Shown: positions 44,403 through 54,076, counted from the first letter of the stretch. The stretch: DNA of 64,000 nucleotides from Pseudomonas sp. RIT623 (GCF_004519305.1 NZ_SOZA01000012.1:62001-126000), one strand, 5' to 3'. Numbers and translations are program-made. Notes: a model not told the origin generated them from the letters alone.

Positions 44403-45350
44403 ATGAACTACACACAACAGGCCAATCAATGGTTGCGCCGCTTCAAGGTCGAAGTCACCTCCAACTCCAACCGTCTCTTCGCCAATGGCCGCCAGCAGGT
44501 GCGCGTCAGTGTCACCCTGGAGGCTCGAGATGGACACACCATCAGCGATGCCTCGCTCGACAGCCTCAGGCTGTTCGTGCTCGATGACGACGGAATCGAG
44601 TGCGACCTTGAGCACACCGACCCCACCAAGCTTGGCCTCATGGCCAGCAGCACCCGCGACGAACGCTTCGAATACCATGGGCATGCCGGGCAGATACAGG
44701 CCAGGCGGCTGGACATGTTTTCGACCAGCAAGCGTCGCCACTTCTATGTAAGCACCACGCTGCCAGGCGGCTCGCTCTGCACCTTGTATGCACGCATCCA
44801 GAATGACGAACAGGTCTGGGTCGACACCCGCCGTGCACCGTTCGTGTCCTCGGTCACCCTCGAGCCTGTGACGCCTGTGCACCTGGATGAAACGCATTTT
44901 GCCCTGGACAGGGAAGATGCACACAGACAGACCGACTACGACCTGGATGTGTGGCACCTGCGCTTCGTCAACCCCAACTACCGAATTGCGGCCAACCGAC
45001 ATCTGAAACGCCCCGGTGTCGGCTATTTCAGCATCAAGACCGATGGCCATGTTTCCACGACACCCGTGGGCAGGCCCCAGTACATTACCAAGATCTACAC
45101 CCTGCATGCCTTCGATGTGGGTACACAACCGCATTGGGTGTCCCTAGACAGGAAATACCAGCAAACGCTGACAGCCAAGCCCGACACCATGACCTTGCTG
45201 CGTGCTCGCCTGACAATCCGCAGAAGAGTGGTCCTCGACCGGCAGTTCGACAGCATCTGGGCCGTGATCGACCAGCATGGCAACGAACACCTGATCAAGT
45301 TCCTGCCTGAGGACGACGGCAACACCATCCGCTTCACCACCCAGTTGTAA
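44403..45350 (+). CDS. Unknown 315-residue protein upstream of the RHS gene (module copy 1)
   Basis: I do not recognise a named family. The protein starts NYTQQANQWLRRFKVEVTSN and continues NRLFANGRQQVRVSVTLEAR; the pattern (short strand, ANGRQQ, VxVxVTLE, then SDASLDSL) resembles an Ig-like sandwich of the invasin/Big type, which is inference. It is rich in beta strands, has no signal peptide, no membrane segment and no long helix. The end IWAVIDQHGNEHLIKFLPED is conserved in its paralogue (50513-51485), where it reads VWSVVDQHGNAYEVEF. It lies 37 bp upstream of the 1659-residue RHS gene on the same strand, so they are likely one operon. A role as chaperone, delivery partner or surface ligand for the RHS protein fits the fixed pairing, but nothing in the sequence proves it. 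Confidence 0.75.
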   Translation: MNYTQQANQWLRRFKVEVTSNSNRLFANGRQQVRVSVTLEARDGHTISDASLDSLRLFVLDDDGIECDLEHTDPTKLGLMASSTRDERFEYHGHAGQIQARRLDMFSTSKRRHFYVSTTLPGGSLCTLYARIQNDEQVWVDTRRAPFVSSVTLEPVTPVHLDETHFALDREDAHRQTDYDLDVWHLRFVNPNYRIAANRHLKRPGVGYFSIKTDGHVSTTPVGRPQYITKIYTLHAFDVGTQPHWVSLDRKYQQTLTAKPDTMTLLRARLTIRRRVVLDRQFDSIWAVIDQHGNEHLIKFLPEDDGNTIRFTTQL

Positions 45351-45387
45351 TGCCACGGCCTGCGCACACTTTTTCGGACACCCGCCC

Positions 45388-48300
45388 ATGATCAATACCC
45401 CACTGCACTCTCAGGCAAGCAATTTTCTCGATTGCCTGAAGACCGGCGTGGACAACCGCACTGGCCAGTTCACCCTGGCCCTTGCCCTGCCACTGCCACC
45501 GGCCAACCAACTGTGCGGCCCCACGCTCACCCCCACCCTGTCGTTCAGCACCTTGGGCTCGATGCTCAACAACGGCTTCGGCCTAGGCTGGAGCCTGGGC
45601 CTGTCACAGCTGTACATGGACCAGGACGGCACACGCCTGAGCCTGGCCAGCGGCGAACAGTTCGCCATTGACCTGGATACCTCCAGTTTCGCCATCGACA
45701 GCCAACTGGCGTTTCTCGACCAGAAGCTCAAAGCCCTGCGGCTCACCCAGTTGGCGGACGGCAGCTTGCAAGTTGAGCGCAAATCCGGCGACAGCGAAAT
45801 CCTGCGCCAACAAGGCAACAGCCCTCACTTTCTGCTCGAAGAGCTGCGTTCCCCCGAGGGCCGAAGGCTGTTCATCGATTGGCTGCCGTTCGCGAACGGC
45901 GGGTTCATGCTCCATCAGATCCGCGACGAACAGCGGGTCCTGCTCGACTTGGCGTTGCTGGGCGATGAACTGCACCTGCGCCTCGACCCCGACAGTGAGC
46001 AGGCCGCCACCTGGCAGCTACGCCTGAGCAACGAACGCCTGACCGAGATCCACTTGCCGGGCATCCCGATGCCCCTGCGGATCGATTACGACAGCATCGA
46101 CCTGCCCACCGGTCAATCACTGCTGCTGCCCAGCAGCGTGCACAGCCCCTTGGGCGGACGCGACATCATCCACTGGGCCACGGACCACGAAGGGCACCAC
46201 TTGCCCAGCGGCGCGCCTTTTCCCTTCCTGCCCCGGGTGGCGCTCTGGAGCCATGCCAGCAACGGCCCCGAAAGCGAATTGCACCAGGCCTATCAATGGA
46301 TCGGCACCAGCAACTTCCTGGGGTTCGGCAGTGATCAGGCTTTCCAGTGGCAAAGCGGCCAGGACAACCTCTACCAGGTGCAAAGCGACTACCACTACCA
46401 AGTGCAGATCACCCGCAGCGATGCCCAGGGCCAGACGCTGGAAACCCTCACCAGTACCTGGAACCGCTTTCACCTGCCTACACTGGAAACTTCACGCCGA
46501 GGTACGTGCGAGGTGCGTACCCAGACCCGCTATGGCCTCGACCCGCAACTGAGCTGGGAACAACAAGCCGCCAACTGCCAACTGCCCCACGAGGTCACCA
46601 CCACCTGGATCGACCATGCCCGCGAGGGCGCCAGCCGCAGCGAACGCAGCACCTACCAGTACGATGACTTCGGCAATCTGTTGCTGGCTACCCGGCCGGA
46701 TGGGCTCAACGAAACCTGCGAGTACTATACCGCGGCAGGCGAGCCCGGTTGCCCCGCCGATCCCCGAGGCTGGGTGCGCCACCTCAAACGCAAGACCCTG
46801 GTCCCAGCCTCCACACAGGGCGCGGTAATGCCCCAGGTGGTCGACTACACCTACCTGGCATTGCCCTCGCAACTCGAAGGCATGCCGCCACTGATCGTGT
46901 TGGCCAGTGAGCAGGGCGTCGCGAGCTGCACCGAACAGACCTACGTCACCGAGCCCGGGCCACGGTATGGGCGAATAGAGCAACGCCGCCACACCTTGAA
47001 CGGTCTTGCCACCACCACGCAGTTCCAGTATGAGCTGGACAACGACACGCTGGTGACCCAGATCACCACCGTCGGTTTCGAGCAAACACCCGAGAGCCGA
47101 TCCAGCGAACGTTTCGCCCAGTCGCTAAGGACCGGCCTGACCACCTGGGAACAGACCGACTCGGGCACCCTGACACGCTACGAATACGACGGGCTCGGCC
47201 GTATCACCCGCACAGTGCTGGCCGCGGACAGTGCCTTCGAGCGTGAGCGCACGGTGCGCTATCACCTGCACGACACCTTGGCCAGCGAGGTCCGCACCGA
47301 CCAGGCCCAGCCGCTGCTGATCGAGCAGACCGACATCAATGGCGGTCGCCAACGCTCCTGGCTGGATGGCGCGGGGCGTGTAGTGCGGGTCGAGCGTGAA
47401 GACCTCGATCACGCCCCCGGTGTCTTTCGTGAAGTAGCCAGGACCACCTATGACGCCCAGGGCCGTGAGATCAGCCAGACCGCGCAGGACTGGCTGCCTG
47501 AGCAAGCCGAACCGCTGACCCTGACCCAGACCACCGCCTATGACGACTGGGGACAGCCAGCAAGGACCGTCACCGCCGACGACCTGACCACCCACCTGCT
47601 CTACGACCCGATCGAACGGCGCAGCGAGCAGTGGCAAACGGCCGGCGAGCTCAAGGGGCCAACCCAGGTAACTCAGTTCAACAGCGCGGGCAGTCCGATC
47701 GAACAACACTACCTCGACAGCGACGGCGTGCAGGTGCGCAGCCTGATCCTGCAACGCGATGGCTTCGACCGGGTCATCGAGCAACGCCTGCTGCAACCGG
47801 AAATGGCCGATATCGTCACGCGACAGCGCCACGACGAATATTCGCGTGTCATCGAGCAACAGCTCGCCGATGGTGCCCGGCTGAGCTGGAGCTTCGCGGC
47901 TCACAGCGACGGCGCGCATCCCGAATCCCTGAGCCTGACCCCTGCCGACAGCACGGACACCCTGCCGCTCACCCTCGGCCGGCAGACCTTCGATGGACTC
48001 GGTCGCCAACTGACGGTAGAGACGGGTGGGCGCATCACCCATTCGCACTATCGCGCCGGGCAACTGCCGCCGAGCGGGAACACCCTGGCCGACGGTACGC
48101 GCCTGGCATTCCTCTATGAACCACAACTGGACAATGCCCTGCTGGCCACCGAGATCAATGACCAGCCCGGCGAGCAGCTGGAATACCATCCACGCCTCGG
48201 CACACCGAGCCATGCCAGCAGCGCGCAGGATAGCCTGCGGTGGCACCTCAGCCCTGCCGGACAGACTCAGCTCGAAGCCTGGAAAATCGATGGCCAGACC

Positions 48301-50367
48301 TATAACAGCACCTGGCGCCATTCGCTCAACGGCCTGGTGCTCGGTGTCACCGATGCGGCGGGGACCGAGCATGTGCGCCACTACGATGCCCAGGGCCGGC
48401 TCTCGCGCCTGGAGGTCGGTAATGTCGAAACCTGCTTCAGCTACGATGCCTTTTCCCGCCCGGCGGTCCTCACCAGCCGCGACAGCGAAAGTGGCCGGCA
48501 ACTGATCCGGCAACTGGACTACGATCGCATGGGCCGCGAAGAGCGCTGTACCTTCACGGTCAGCGGCGCGGGTGAAACCCGGACCTATGTGCAGACCCTG
48601 GCCTATTCCGGCCTCGACCAGGTCGTTGCCCGGACCTGGGACGATGGCGAGCAAACCGCCGAGGAGACGTTCGCCTACGACCCGCGCGGGCGGCTGGAGC
48701 GCCATACCGCGAACAGCACTGCGGCGGTCGAGGATCCGTATGGCAACCTCGTCGTCGAGCAACATTTCACGTTCAACGCCTTCGATGGCTACAGCCAGGT
48801 GCTCAGCACCTTCGCCGACGGCAGCGAAGACTTGAGCCTGTACAGCTATGCCGCCGATGACCCGACCCAGGTCCTGTCGATCAGCCACAGCCACGCCAGC
48901 TGGCCGGCGCTGATCGAGCTGAGCTACGACGACTGCGGTCGGGTCATCGCCGACAGCCTGGGCCGACGCATGCACTGGGACCACCAGGACCGCCTGACCC
49001 GGGTCGAGCTGGACAGCCGATATTGCGACTATCGCTACCGCCCCGACGGCCACCTGTGCGACCGGGTACTGGACGACGTGCTCGAACGCACCTTCTTCAG
49101 CGCCGGCCAGGCCACGCATATCCAGCAGGGCGACACGCGCCTGGAGATCGCCGGCAAGGATGGTTCACCGTTTGCCCTGAGCATGCTGGCCGAAGGCATT
49201 CGCCGCACCACGCTACTCGGTTGCGATGGCCAGGGCAGTGTGCGCCTGGAGGCCGATGACGATACACGCAGCCGACGTTATGGCACCCACGGCCAGACAC
49301 AGAGCGACAGCGTATTTGGCTACACCGGTGAGCGGCGCGAAGCGCTGACCGGCTGGCACATCCCCGGCGGCTATCGCCCCTACGACCCAGTACTGATGAT
49401 GTTCCTCTGCCCCGACGACGAAAGCCCGTTCGGTCGAGGCGGCATCAACGCCTATGCCTATTGTGGCGGCGACCCGGTCAACCGGATCGACCCGGATGGC
49501 CATAGCTGGGTGAACTGGGTCGGCCTAGCCTTTGGCGTGCTCGCCACCCTCGCCAGCATCGGCACCGCGGCTCCCGTCCTCGCCGGCTGGTTCACCGGCA
49601 GCCTTGGCGTCTTCACCCTCAATAGCGCACTGGCGGTCAGCTCTTCTCTGCTCGGTACAGTATCCCTGGGCACCGGGGTCGCCTCCCTGGCGCTGGACAT
49701 CAGCGGCAAGCACGAGCAAGCCGCCAGCATCCTCGGTTGGATATCGCTGGGCACGGGTGTTGCCAGCGCCGTGCTGGGCATGTTGCCCACCATGGCGAAC
49801 AGACTGCAGCACCTGACCAGCCACACTGCGAACAAGAGATCCTCGTTCAAACCGTTCAAAGTCGGCCCCGGCGGCAAAGAGCGGCCTGCCAGCGTGCTCT
49901 ATGGCCGCCACAGCAACTCGCAAGACGTCGCCTTTGTGCCCGACCTGTTCCAGGAAGGCATGCCTGCTCTGGTCACCCATGGCAGCCCGCTGGGCAAATT
50001 GATGAACGCCCAGGGTTTGGCCGACGAGGCTGCCAGCGTCGCACGCCATATCATTTCCCCAAGGTTGGCGCAGATGGGTTACCCAGACGGTGAAAAAATC
50101 GTGCTGGTTGCCTGCTGGGGAGGAAAAAGCGGTGCCGCCCAAGCCATCGCCAACGAACTGCAACGCCCGGTCAGGGCCTTTTCACGAAAACTTGCGGTAA
50201 AAAGCCTGGCCTCGTTGCAATCGAACCGGCGCATCGCTCCAACCGCTCAAGGCAGCAATGCTCTGACGTACAAGGCATCGCCATGGCGCCGGCTGATCAG
50301 CGAGCCGCAGTTCACCGACAACCCGAGATACCGCCTTGCCAGGCACATCACCTACCACCCGCTCTAG
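45388..50367 (+). CDS. RHS/YD-repeat protein with C-terminal clan-CD-like cysteine peptidase domain
   Basis: 1659 residues without signal peptide or PAAR/VgrG part. The N-terminal ~450 residues (AGSNFLDCLKTGVDNRTGQF-type start, here ASNFLDCLKTGVDNRTGQF) resemble the beta-propeller/shell-start region of TccC-like and Pseudomonas RHS proteins. YD repeats follow, for example YDGLGRITRT, YDAQGREISQ, YDAQGRLSRLE and YDPRGRLERH. The RHS-associated core ends at about 1370 with YRPYDPVLMMFLCPDDESPF and YAYCGGDPVNRIDPDG. The variable tip (1371-1659) has three or four hydrophobic glycine-rich stretches (1375-1475), then LVTHGSPLG with His1531 and IVLVACWGGKSGAAQA with Cys1576. That 45-residue His-Cys spacing equals that of the C. 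difficile toxin C80 domains. An autoprocessing or toxic protease is inferred. No obvious immunity gene follows. Confidence 0.85.
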   Translation: MINTPLHSQASNFLDCLKTGVDNRTGQFTLALALPLPPANQLCGPTLTPTLSFSTLGSMLNNGFGLGWSLGLSQLYMDQDGTRLSLASGEQFAIDLDTSSFAIDSQLAFLDQKLKALRLTQLADGSLQVERKSGDSEILRQQGNSPHFLLEELRSPEGRRLFIDWLPFANGGFMLHQIRDEQRVLLDLALLGDELHLRLDPDSEQAATWQLRLSNERLTEIHLPGIPMPLRIDYDSIDLPTGQSLLLPSSVHSPLGGRDIIHWATDHEGHHLPSGAPFPFLPRVALWSHASNGPESELHQAYQWIGTSNFLGFGSDQAFQWQSGQDNLYQVQSDYHYQVQITRSDAQGQTLETLTSTWNRFHLPTLETSRRGTCEVRTQTRYGLDPQLSWEQQAANCQLPHEVTTTWIDHAREGASRSERSTYQYDDFGNLLLATRPDGLNETCEYYTAAGEPGCPADPRGWVRHLKRKTLVPASTQGAVMPQVVDYTYLALPSQLEGMPPLIVLASEQGVASCTEQTYVTEPGPRYGRIEQRRHTLNGLATTTQFQYELDNDTLVTQITTVGFEQTPESRSSERFAQSLRTGLTTWEQTDSGTLTRYEYDGLGRITRTVLAADSAFERERTVRYHLHDTLASEVRTDQAQPLLIEQTDINGGRQRSWLDGAGRVVRVEREDLDHAPGVFREVARTTYDAQGREISQTAQDWLPEQAEPLTLTQTTAYDDWGQPARTVTADDLTTHLLYDPIERRSEQWQTAGELKGPTQVTQFNSAGSPIEQHYLDSDGVQVRSLILQRDGFDRVIEQRLLQPEMADIVTRQRHDEYSRVIEQQLADGARLSWSFAAHSDGAHPESLSLTPADSTDTLPLTLGRQTFDGLGRQLTVETGGRITHSHYRAGQLPPSGNTLADGTRLAFLYEPQLDNALLATEINDQPGEQLEYHPRLGTPSHASSAQDSLRWHLSPAGQTQLEAWKIDGQTYNSTWRHSLNGLVLGVTDAAGTEHVRHYDAQGRLSRLEVGNVETCFSYDAFSRPAVLTSRDSESGRQLIRQLDYDRMGREERCTFTVSGAGETRTYVQTLAYSGLDQVVARTWDDGEQTAEETFAYDPRGRLERHTANSTAAVEDPYGNLVVEQHFTFNAFDGYSQVLSTFADGSEDLSLYSYAADDPTQVLSISHSHASWPALIELSYDDCGRVIADSLGRRMHWDHQDRLTRVELDSRYCDYRYRPDGHLCDRVLDDVLERTFFSAGQATHIQQGDTRLEIAGKDGSPFALSMLAEGIRRTTLLGCDGQGSVRLEADDDTRSRRYGTHGQTQSDSVFGYTGERREALTGWHIPGGYRPYDPVLMMFLCPDDESPFGRGGINAYAYCGGDPVNRIDPDGHSWVNWVGLAFGVLATLASIGTAAPVLAGWFTGSLGVFTLNSALAVSSSLLGTVSLGTGVASLALDISGKHEQAASILGWISLGTGVASAVLGMLPTMANRLQHLTSHTANKRSSFKPFKVGPGGKERPASVLYGRHSNSQDVAFVPDLFQEGMPALVTHGSPLGKLMNAQGLADEAASVARHIISPRLAQMGYPDGEKIVLVACWGGKSGAAQAIANELQRPVRAFSRKLAVKSLASLQSNRRIAPTAQGSNALTYKASPWRRLISEPQFTDNPRYRLARHITYHPL

Positions 50368-50381
50368 ACCCGTTAAAGCGC

Positions 50382-50405
50382 TGTGGCCCATGCAACGGCC
50401 ACAGG
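50382..50405. terminator. Hairpin after the RHS gene
   Basis: CTGTGGCC and GGCCACAG form an 8-bp stem around CATGCAAC, 15 bp after the RHS stop codon. There is no T run, so termination is uncertain. Confidence 0.35.
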
Positions 50406-50512
50406 CCGCTCCCTGCACCATGAAAGGAGCCACTGCGCGAGCAATATGTACCGCTTGCTCAACGCCTTCTCCGACTCAAATAAGGCCTCCATTCCTACCG
50501 AGACCTTCCTCA

Positions 50513-51485
50513 ATGAACAACACCAGCAAAGCCAATCAGTGGTTGCGACGCTTCGAACTGAACATCACCTCCAACTCCCGTCGGGTCTATGCCAACGGCC
50601 GTCAGCAGGTGGAGGTCACCGTCACACTCGAACCGGGCACCGGGCACCGGGCAGAGCATTTCCCAGCAAAGTCTCGACTCCCTGCTCCTGGTACAGATCG
50701 ATGACGAGGGAAACCCACGAACCCTGGATCATCCCTACCTGCATGCCCATCAGCAGCGTGATAAGCGCTTCGTCTACCACCATGCCTCTGGACACGCACC
50801 CAGTCCTCTGCTGGCGTCATCGCCAAAGACCCTTCACCGACGCTTCTACGTGACCTCCAAGTGTCCAGGCGGCACCCTCAGTCAGATACACGCCACCATC
50901 CAAATGGATGAGTCGCATTCCTTCGTCACCGATACCGGGCCGTTCCAATCCTCGGTGATCATCGAATCCATTGCACCGCCCCCTGCGCACCAAGGGCTTT
51001 TCCACCTCAAGGCCGAATCGCCGCTCAAATACAAACGTTCCAGCCTGAATTACTGGGATGACGAGTTCGAAGAAACCGTCAGTTACTTCGGATTCTCCGA
51101 TCCGAAAGATGTGATGGTCGAAAGCCAGGCATTGGCTACCCCTTCCGCCGCTCCAGTTTATGAAGCAAACGGCTGGGATCACGCGCTTATTTCCTTCGAA
51201 TTTACCAACGACTACAGCTATCACCGCAGCGTTACCGTCCACGGGACAGGCCAACCGTTCGAGTTGCGCTCCCCGGACTCGGGCCGGATCTATCGCGATC
51301 GCCCCAACCACATGCTGATTCACCAGCACGCCAGACGCATCTATAACGCGCACTACAACGATGCCTACACGAAACCCAGTGTCTGGTCAGTGGTGGACCA
51401 GCATGGCAACGCCTACGAAGTCGAATTTCTGGTCGCCGAGGTTGGCAAGCACCTGTCTTTCACGGTGAATGAGCGCAACGCCTGA
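50513..51485 (+). pseudogene. Frameshifted paralogue of the 44403 gene (module copy 2)
   Basis: The frame starting at ATG 50513 reads NNTSKANQWLRRFELNITSN and NGRQQVEVTVTLEPGTGH, clearly homologous to the protein at 44403. It then leaves frame within three tandem copies of CCGGGCA (50633-50653). The second frame continues homology from GTGQSISQQSLDSLLLVQID to SVVDQHGNAYEVEFLVAEVG at 51485. Removing one heptamer restores a single 322- or 323-residue reading frame. Apart from that the gene has no stops, so the break looks recent, could be phase-variable, or could be a sequencing error. It pairs with the decayed RHS gene 60 bp downstream exactly as copy 1 pairs with the intact RHS gene. Confidence 0.8.
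50633..50653 (+). repeat. Three tandem heptamers CCGGGCA at a frameshift
   Basis: Exact triplicate of CCGGGCA inside the coding region of the module-2 small gene. Two copies would keep the frame (reading EPGTGQSIS); three copies shift it. Slipped-strand mispairing is the expected cause. Confidence 0.85.
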
Positions 51486-51545
51486 CTTTACCAATCCGAT
51501 GCCTGGACACCAGGCATCGCTCCCCTTGCCAAACGAAAACGCCCC

Positions 51546-52573
51546 ATGTCCTCTCTTCATACACAGGCCGGTAATTTCCTGGATTTCCTGAAGGCCGGCG
51601 TGGATAACCGCACCGGCCAATTCACCCTGGCGATCACGCTGCCGCTTCCCCCGCCAACCAATTCCACGCCCTGCGCTGTCAATTACCCTGGCATTTTCTG
51701 TGCTGGGCTCGAGTGTCAGCCGAGGATACGGACTCGGCTGGACCTTCGGGTTGTCCGACTTCGACCTGACGTCCCTGTGTCTTGGCTCGGGCGAGCAGTA
51801 CGCCATCGACCAGGACGCCTCCACATTCGCCGTCGATACCCCGTTGATATTCATCGACCAAAAACTCAAGACCCTACGGGTTACCCCGCAGGCAAATGGC
51901 GATTATCGGGTGGACAAGCAGTCCGGTGACTGCGAGATCCTGCGCTAGCAGGACGACAGTGGCCGCTACCTGGTCGAGGAGATGCACGCCCCCGAAGGGC
52001 ATCGCCTGTTCATCGACTGGCTGCCATAGCACAACGGTCACTCCATCCTCGAGCGCATCCGCGATGAACAACGCGACCTGCTCCAGGTGGAGTCACTGGA
52101 CGATGAAGTGCAACTGATCCTCCATCCACACACCCCTCGCGCCGCCTGGTCTTGAGCAATGATCGCCTGGGCGATGCGCTGGCCAAGGCCATGAAAGGCC
52201 CCCTGCAATGGCAATTCACACCGTCCGGCGCAGCGCAGGCGGACACCTGGGACGATCCGTGATCCGGTACGTATCGTCCTGCGTGAGATAGCGCCTCGCC
52301 TGAGCGTTCTTCCCGGCGACGTCCCCATCGTCCTGCTCGCCTGCCATGGCGGCAAGAGCGGTGCGCCACAGCAGATTGCCAATGCCTTGCGACGACCAGT
52401 GTATGGCTATGACCAGGCGATCTTCGTCAAACGTACCGCTTGGATGCAACACCTATGGGTCGATGACGCAGGCACATCGATCCCCACGCAGCAGGGCGAA
52501 ACCGCATGTGCTGGGAACACTCGCCGCAGATCACGAGCTGGCGGCGGGACGACTGTATTTCCCCCGCAAGTAG
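51546..52573 (+). pseudogene. Decayed RHS gene remnant (module copy 2)
   Basis: The start, SSLHTQAGNFLDFLKAGVDN, and then (after a frameshift near 51665) SRGYGLGWTFGLSDFDL and IDQDASTFAVDTPLIFIDQK match residues 1-150 of the intact RHS protein. Two in-frame TAG codons follow, at 51946 and 52027, in sequence still homologous (GRYLVEEMHAPEGHRLFIDW). Another frameshift precedes LSNDRLGDALAKAMKGP. From about 52258 the text jumps to the extreme C-terminal domain, IVLREIAPRLSVLPGDVPIV and LLACHGGKSGAPQQIANALR, matching the tip domain of the intact copy. The whole YD-repeat core, about 1300 residues, is missing. No product can be made. The residual tip differs from the intact one, so the ancestor carried a related but diverged effector domain. 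Confidence 0.85.
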
Positions 52574-52586
52574 GCCGGCGCCTGGC

Positions 52587-53177
52587 TCAGACTGGCAGGG
52601 CCTTGAGCCAGAAGGACACGATCTTCGTGGACTGCACCGGTTCGTCGAGGTCCCGCCAGGCGTGCGTGGTGCGCAGCGACGGCTCCTGCAGGAAGCCTCG
52701 ATTGCGCCAAAATCCCTGCAGCGGCTTGTAGTCCACTGGCCGTTGCGGATGCCTGGCCGGGCGCTCGACGGTGCAGAACGCACAGGCATCGAACTCGACC
52801 AGCTTATGGGCATAGGCCTCGCGCTCGATGAAGAACCGTACGCCCAAACCCTGGCCGCGATACGCCGGTAGCAGTACCGAGCCGCCAAAATAGTAGACCG
52901 ACGCCGGGTCCCGCCCCTGGACAAGGAACGGTTGCTGGAAGTCGGCCATCGCCTCGACCAGCGGCAGGCTCGTTGCGGCACCGACCACCTGACCGCCGTC
53001 CACGGCCAGCACCACCAGGCTGCGGCCCGAGTCGGCGTAGCGGCCAAGGTGGTCCGTTTCATGCTCCAGCGAACCGTCATAGAGATAGGGGAACTCGCGC
53101 AACGCCGTCAGGCGCAAGCGTGCGAGATCCTCGATGTAGGGCGCGATGGCCGCGCCATGCAGCAGGCGTATTTCCAT
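52587..53177 (-). CDS. GNAT-family N-acetyltransferase
   Basis: 196 residues. The acetyl-CoA-binding motif A is seen as SVLLPAYRGQGLGVRFFIE with the R-x-x-G-x-G/A loop; the preceding strands (SLVVLAVDGGQVVGAATSLP) complete the GNAT core. C-terminal YKPLQGFWRNRGFLQEPSLR is typical of a subfamily acting on small molecules or peptides. The ATG at 53177 was chosen because the longer frame has an arginine-rich, non-conserved N-terminus. It is convergent with the decayed RHS gene and only 13 bp from it. The substrate is unknown. Confidence 0.8.
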   Translation of the reverse strand: MEIRLLHGAAIAPYIEDLARLRLTALREFPYLYDGSLEHETDHLGRYADSGRSLVVLAVDGGQVVGAATSLPLVEAMADFQQPFLVQGRDPASVYYFGGSVLLPAYRGQGLGVRFFIEREAYAHKLVEFDACAFCTVERPARHPQRPVDYKPLQGFWRNRGFLQEPSLRTTHAWRDLDEPVQSTKIVSFWLKALPV

Positions 53178-53307
53178 GGAGGCGGTCGTCTGGTTGCGGT
53201 GGATGCGCGCCCGGCCAAGCCGGGCCTGAGCGCAAACCCTAACACCGGTATCGCAACCGGCCCTTGCCCCTGCGCGACAGGTATTTCTCCGTGACCGTAG
53301 TTGCAAT

Positions 53308-53340
53308 GGCGGGCACCGGCTACGCCGGTGTTCGCGGCGG
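53308..53340. repeat. Degenerate REP fragment
   Basis: GGGCACCGGCTACGCCGGTG followed by TTCGCGGCGG resembles the right half of the GTAGGAGC REP class but lacks the terminal CTCCTAC. It lies in the 246-bp gap between the GNAT and DJ-1 genes, which shows nothing else. Confidence 0.5.
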
Positions 53341-53423
53341 TGCGGCGGTCCGAAAAGCCCGCTCACACAGTGATCAGGCCAGCTTGAGCCATTTCAGCAA
53401 AACCGGTGCCCTGCGATGGAGGC

Positions 53424-54002
53424 CTACTGGATACGCGTCCCCAGCACCTTGAGAAACGCCGCCAGCCACGCCGGATGCGCAGGCCAGGCTGGCGCCGTCA
53501 CCAGATTGCCATCGACATGCGCCTGGTCCACCGCGATATCCATGAAAATGCCACCGGCCAGGCGCACCTCCGGCGCACAGGCCGGGTAGGCGCTGCACTT
53601 GCGCCCTTCCAGCACCCCGGCCGCCGCCAGCAACTGCGCGCCGTGGCACACCGCGGCAATCGGCTTGCCGGCATGGTCGAAGGCCCGGATCAGCTCCAGC
53701 ACCTTGTCATTTAGCCGCAGGTACTCCGGTGCCCGGCCACCAGGGATCAGCAGCGCGTCGTAGCTTTCGGCGCGCACCTGGACGAAGTCGTAGTTCAGGG
53801 CGAAGTTGTGCCCGCGCTTCTCGCTGTAGGTCTGCTCGCCCTCGAAATCGTGGATCGCCGTGCGCACCGTCTGCCCGGCGATCTTCTCCGGGCACACGGC
53901 ATGGACGGTATGGCCGACCATGGCCAGGGCCTGGAACGGCACCATCACCTCGTAGTCCTCCACATAGTCGCCCACCAGCATGAGAATCTTCTTCGCCGTC
54001 AT
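53424..54002 (-). CDS. DJ-1/PfpI family protein
   Basis: 192 residues. It starts [20 protein letters not shown] and carries the nucleophile-elbow cysteine in [14 protein letters not shown], with the Glu of the DxE/ED motif in the first loop. Members are glyoxalase-III/deglycase-like or protease-like stress proteins; the group with [13 protein letters not shown] is usually annotated as a DJ-1/PfpI protein of unknown substrate. The ATG at 54002 gives the expected N-terminus and is 74 bp from the next gene. Confidence 0.85.
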   Translation of the reverse strand: MTAKKILMLVGDYVEDYEVMVPFQALAMVGHTVHAVCPEKIAGQTVRTAIHDFEGEQTYSEKRGHNFALNYDFVQVRAESYDALLIPGGRAPEYLRLNDKVLELIRAFDHAGKPIAAVCHGAQLLAAAGVLEGRKCSAYPACAPEVRLAGGIFMDIAVDQAHVDGNLVTAPAWPAHPAWLAAFLKVLGTRIQ

Positions 54003-54076
54003 CGCATCCACTCCATCGGTTGTCTGGGAACAATTCCAGCACGATAGTCTGCTTTGCGTAACGGCGATATACGTCG

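Noticed and set aside
47125-49119. A 664-codon minus-strand open frame within the RHS gene
   Set aside because: Antisense of YD repeats; no recognisable protein features, and the RHS frame is well supported.
50368-50512. Immunity gene directly after the RHS gene
   Set aside because: The 145-bp gap holds only a hairpin and short frames without a ribosome site; the next real frame is the module-2 small gene.
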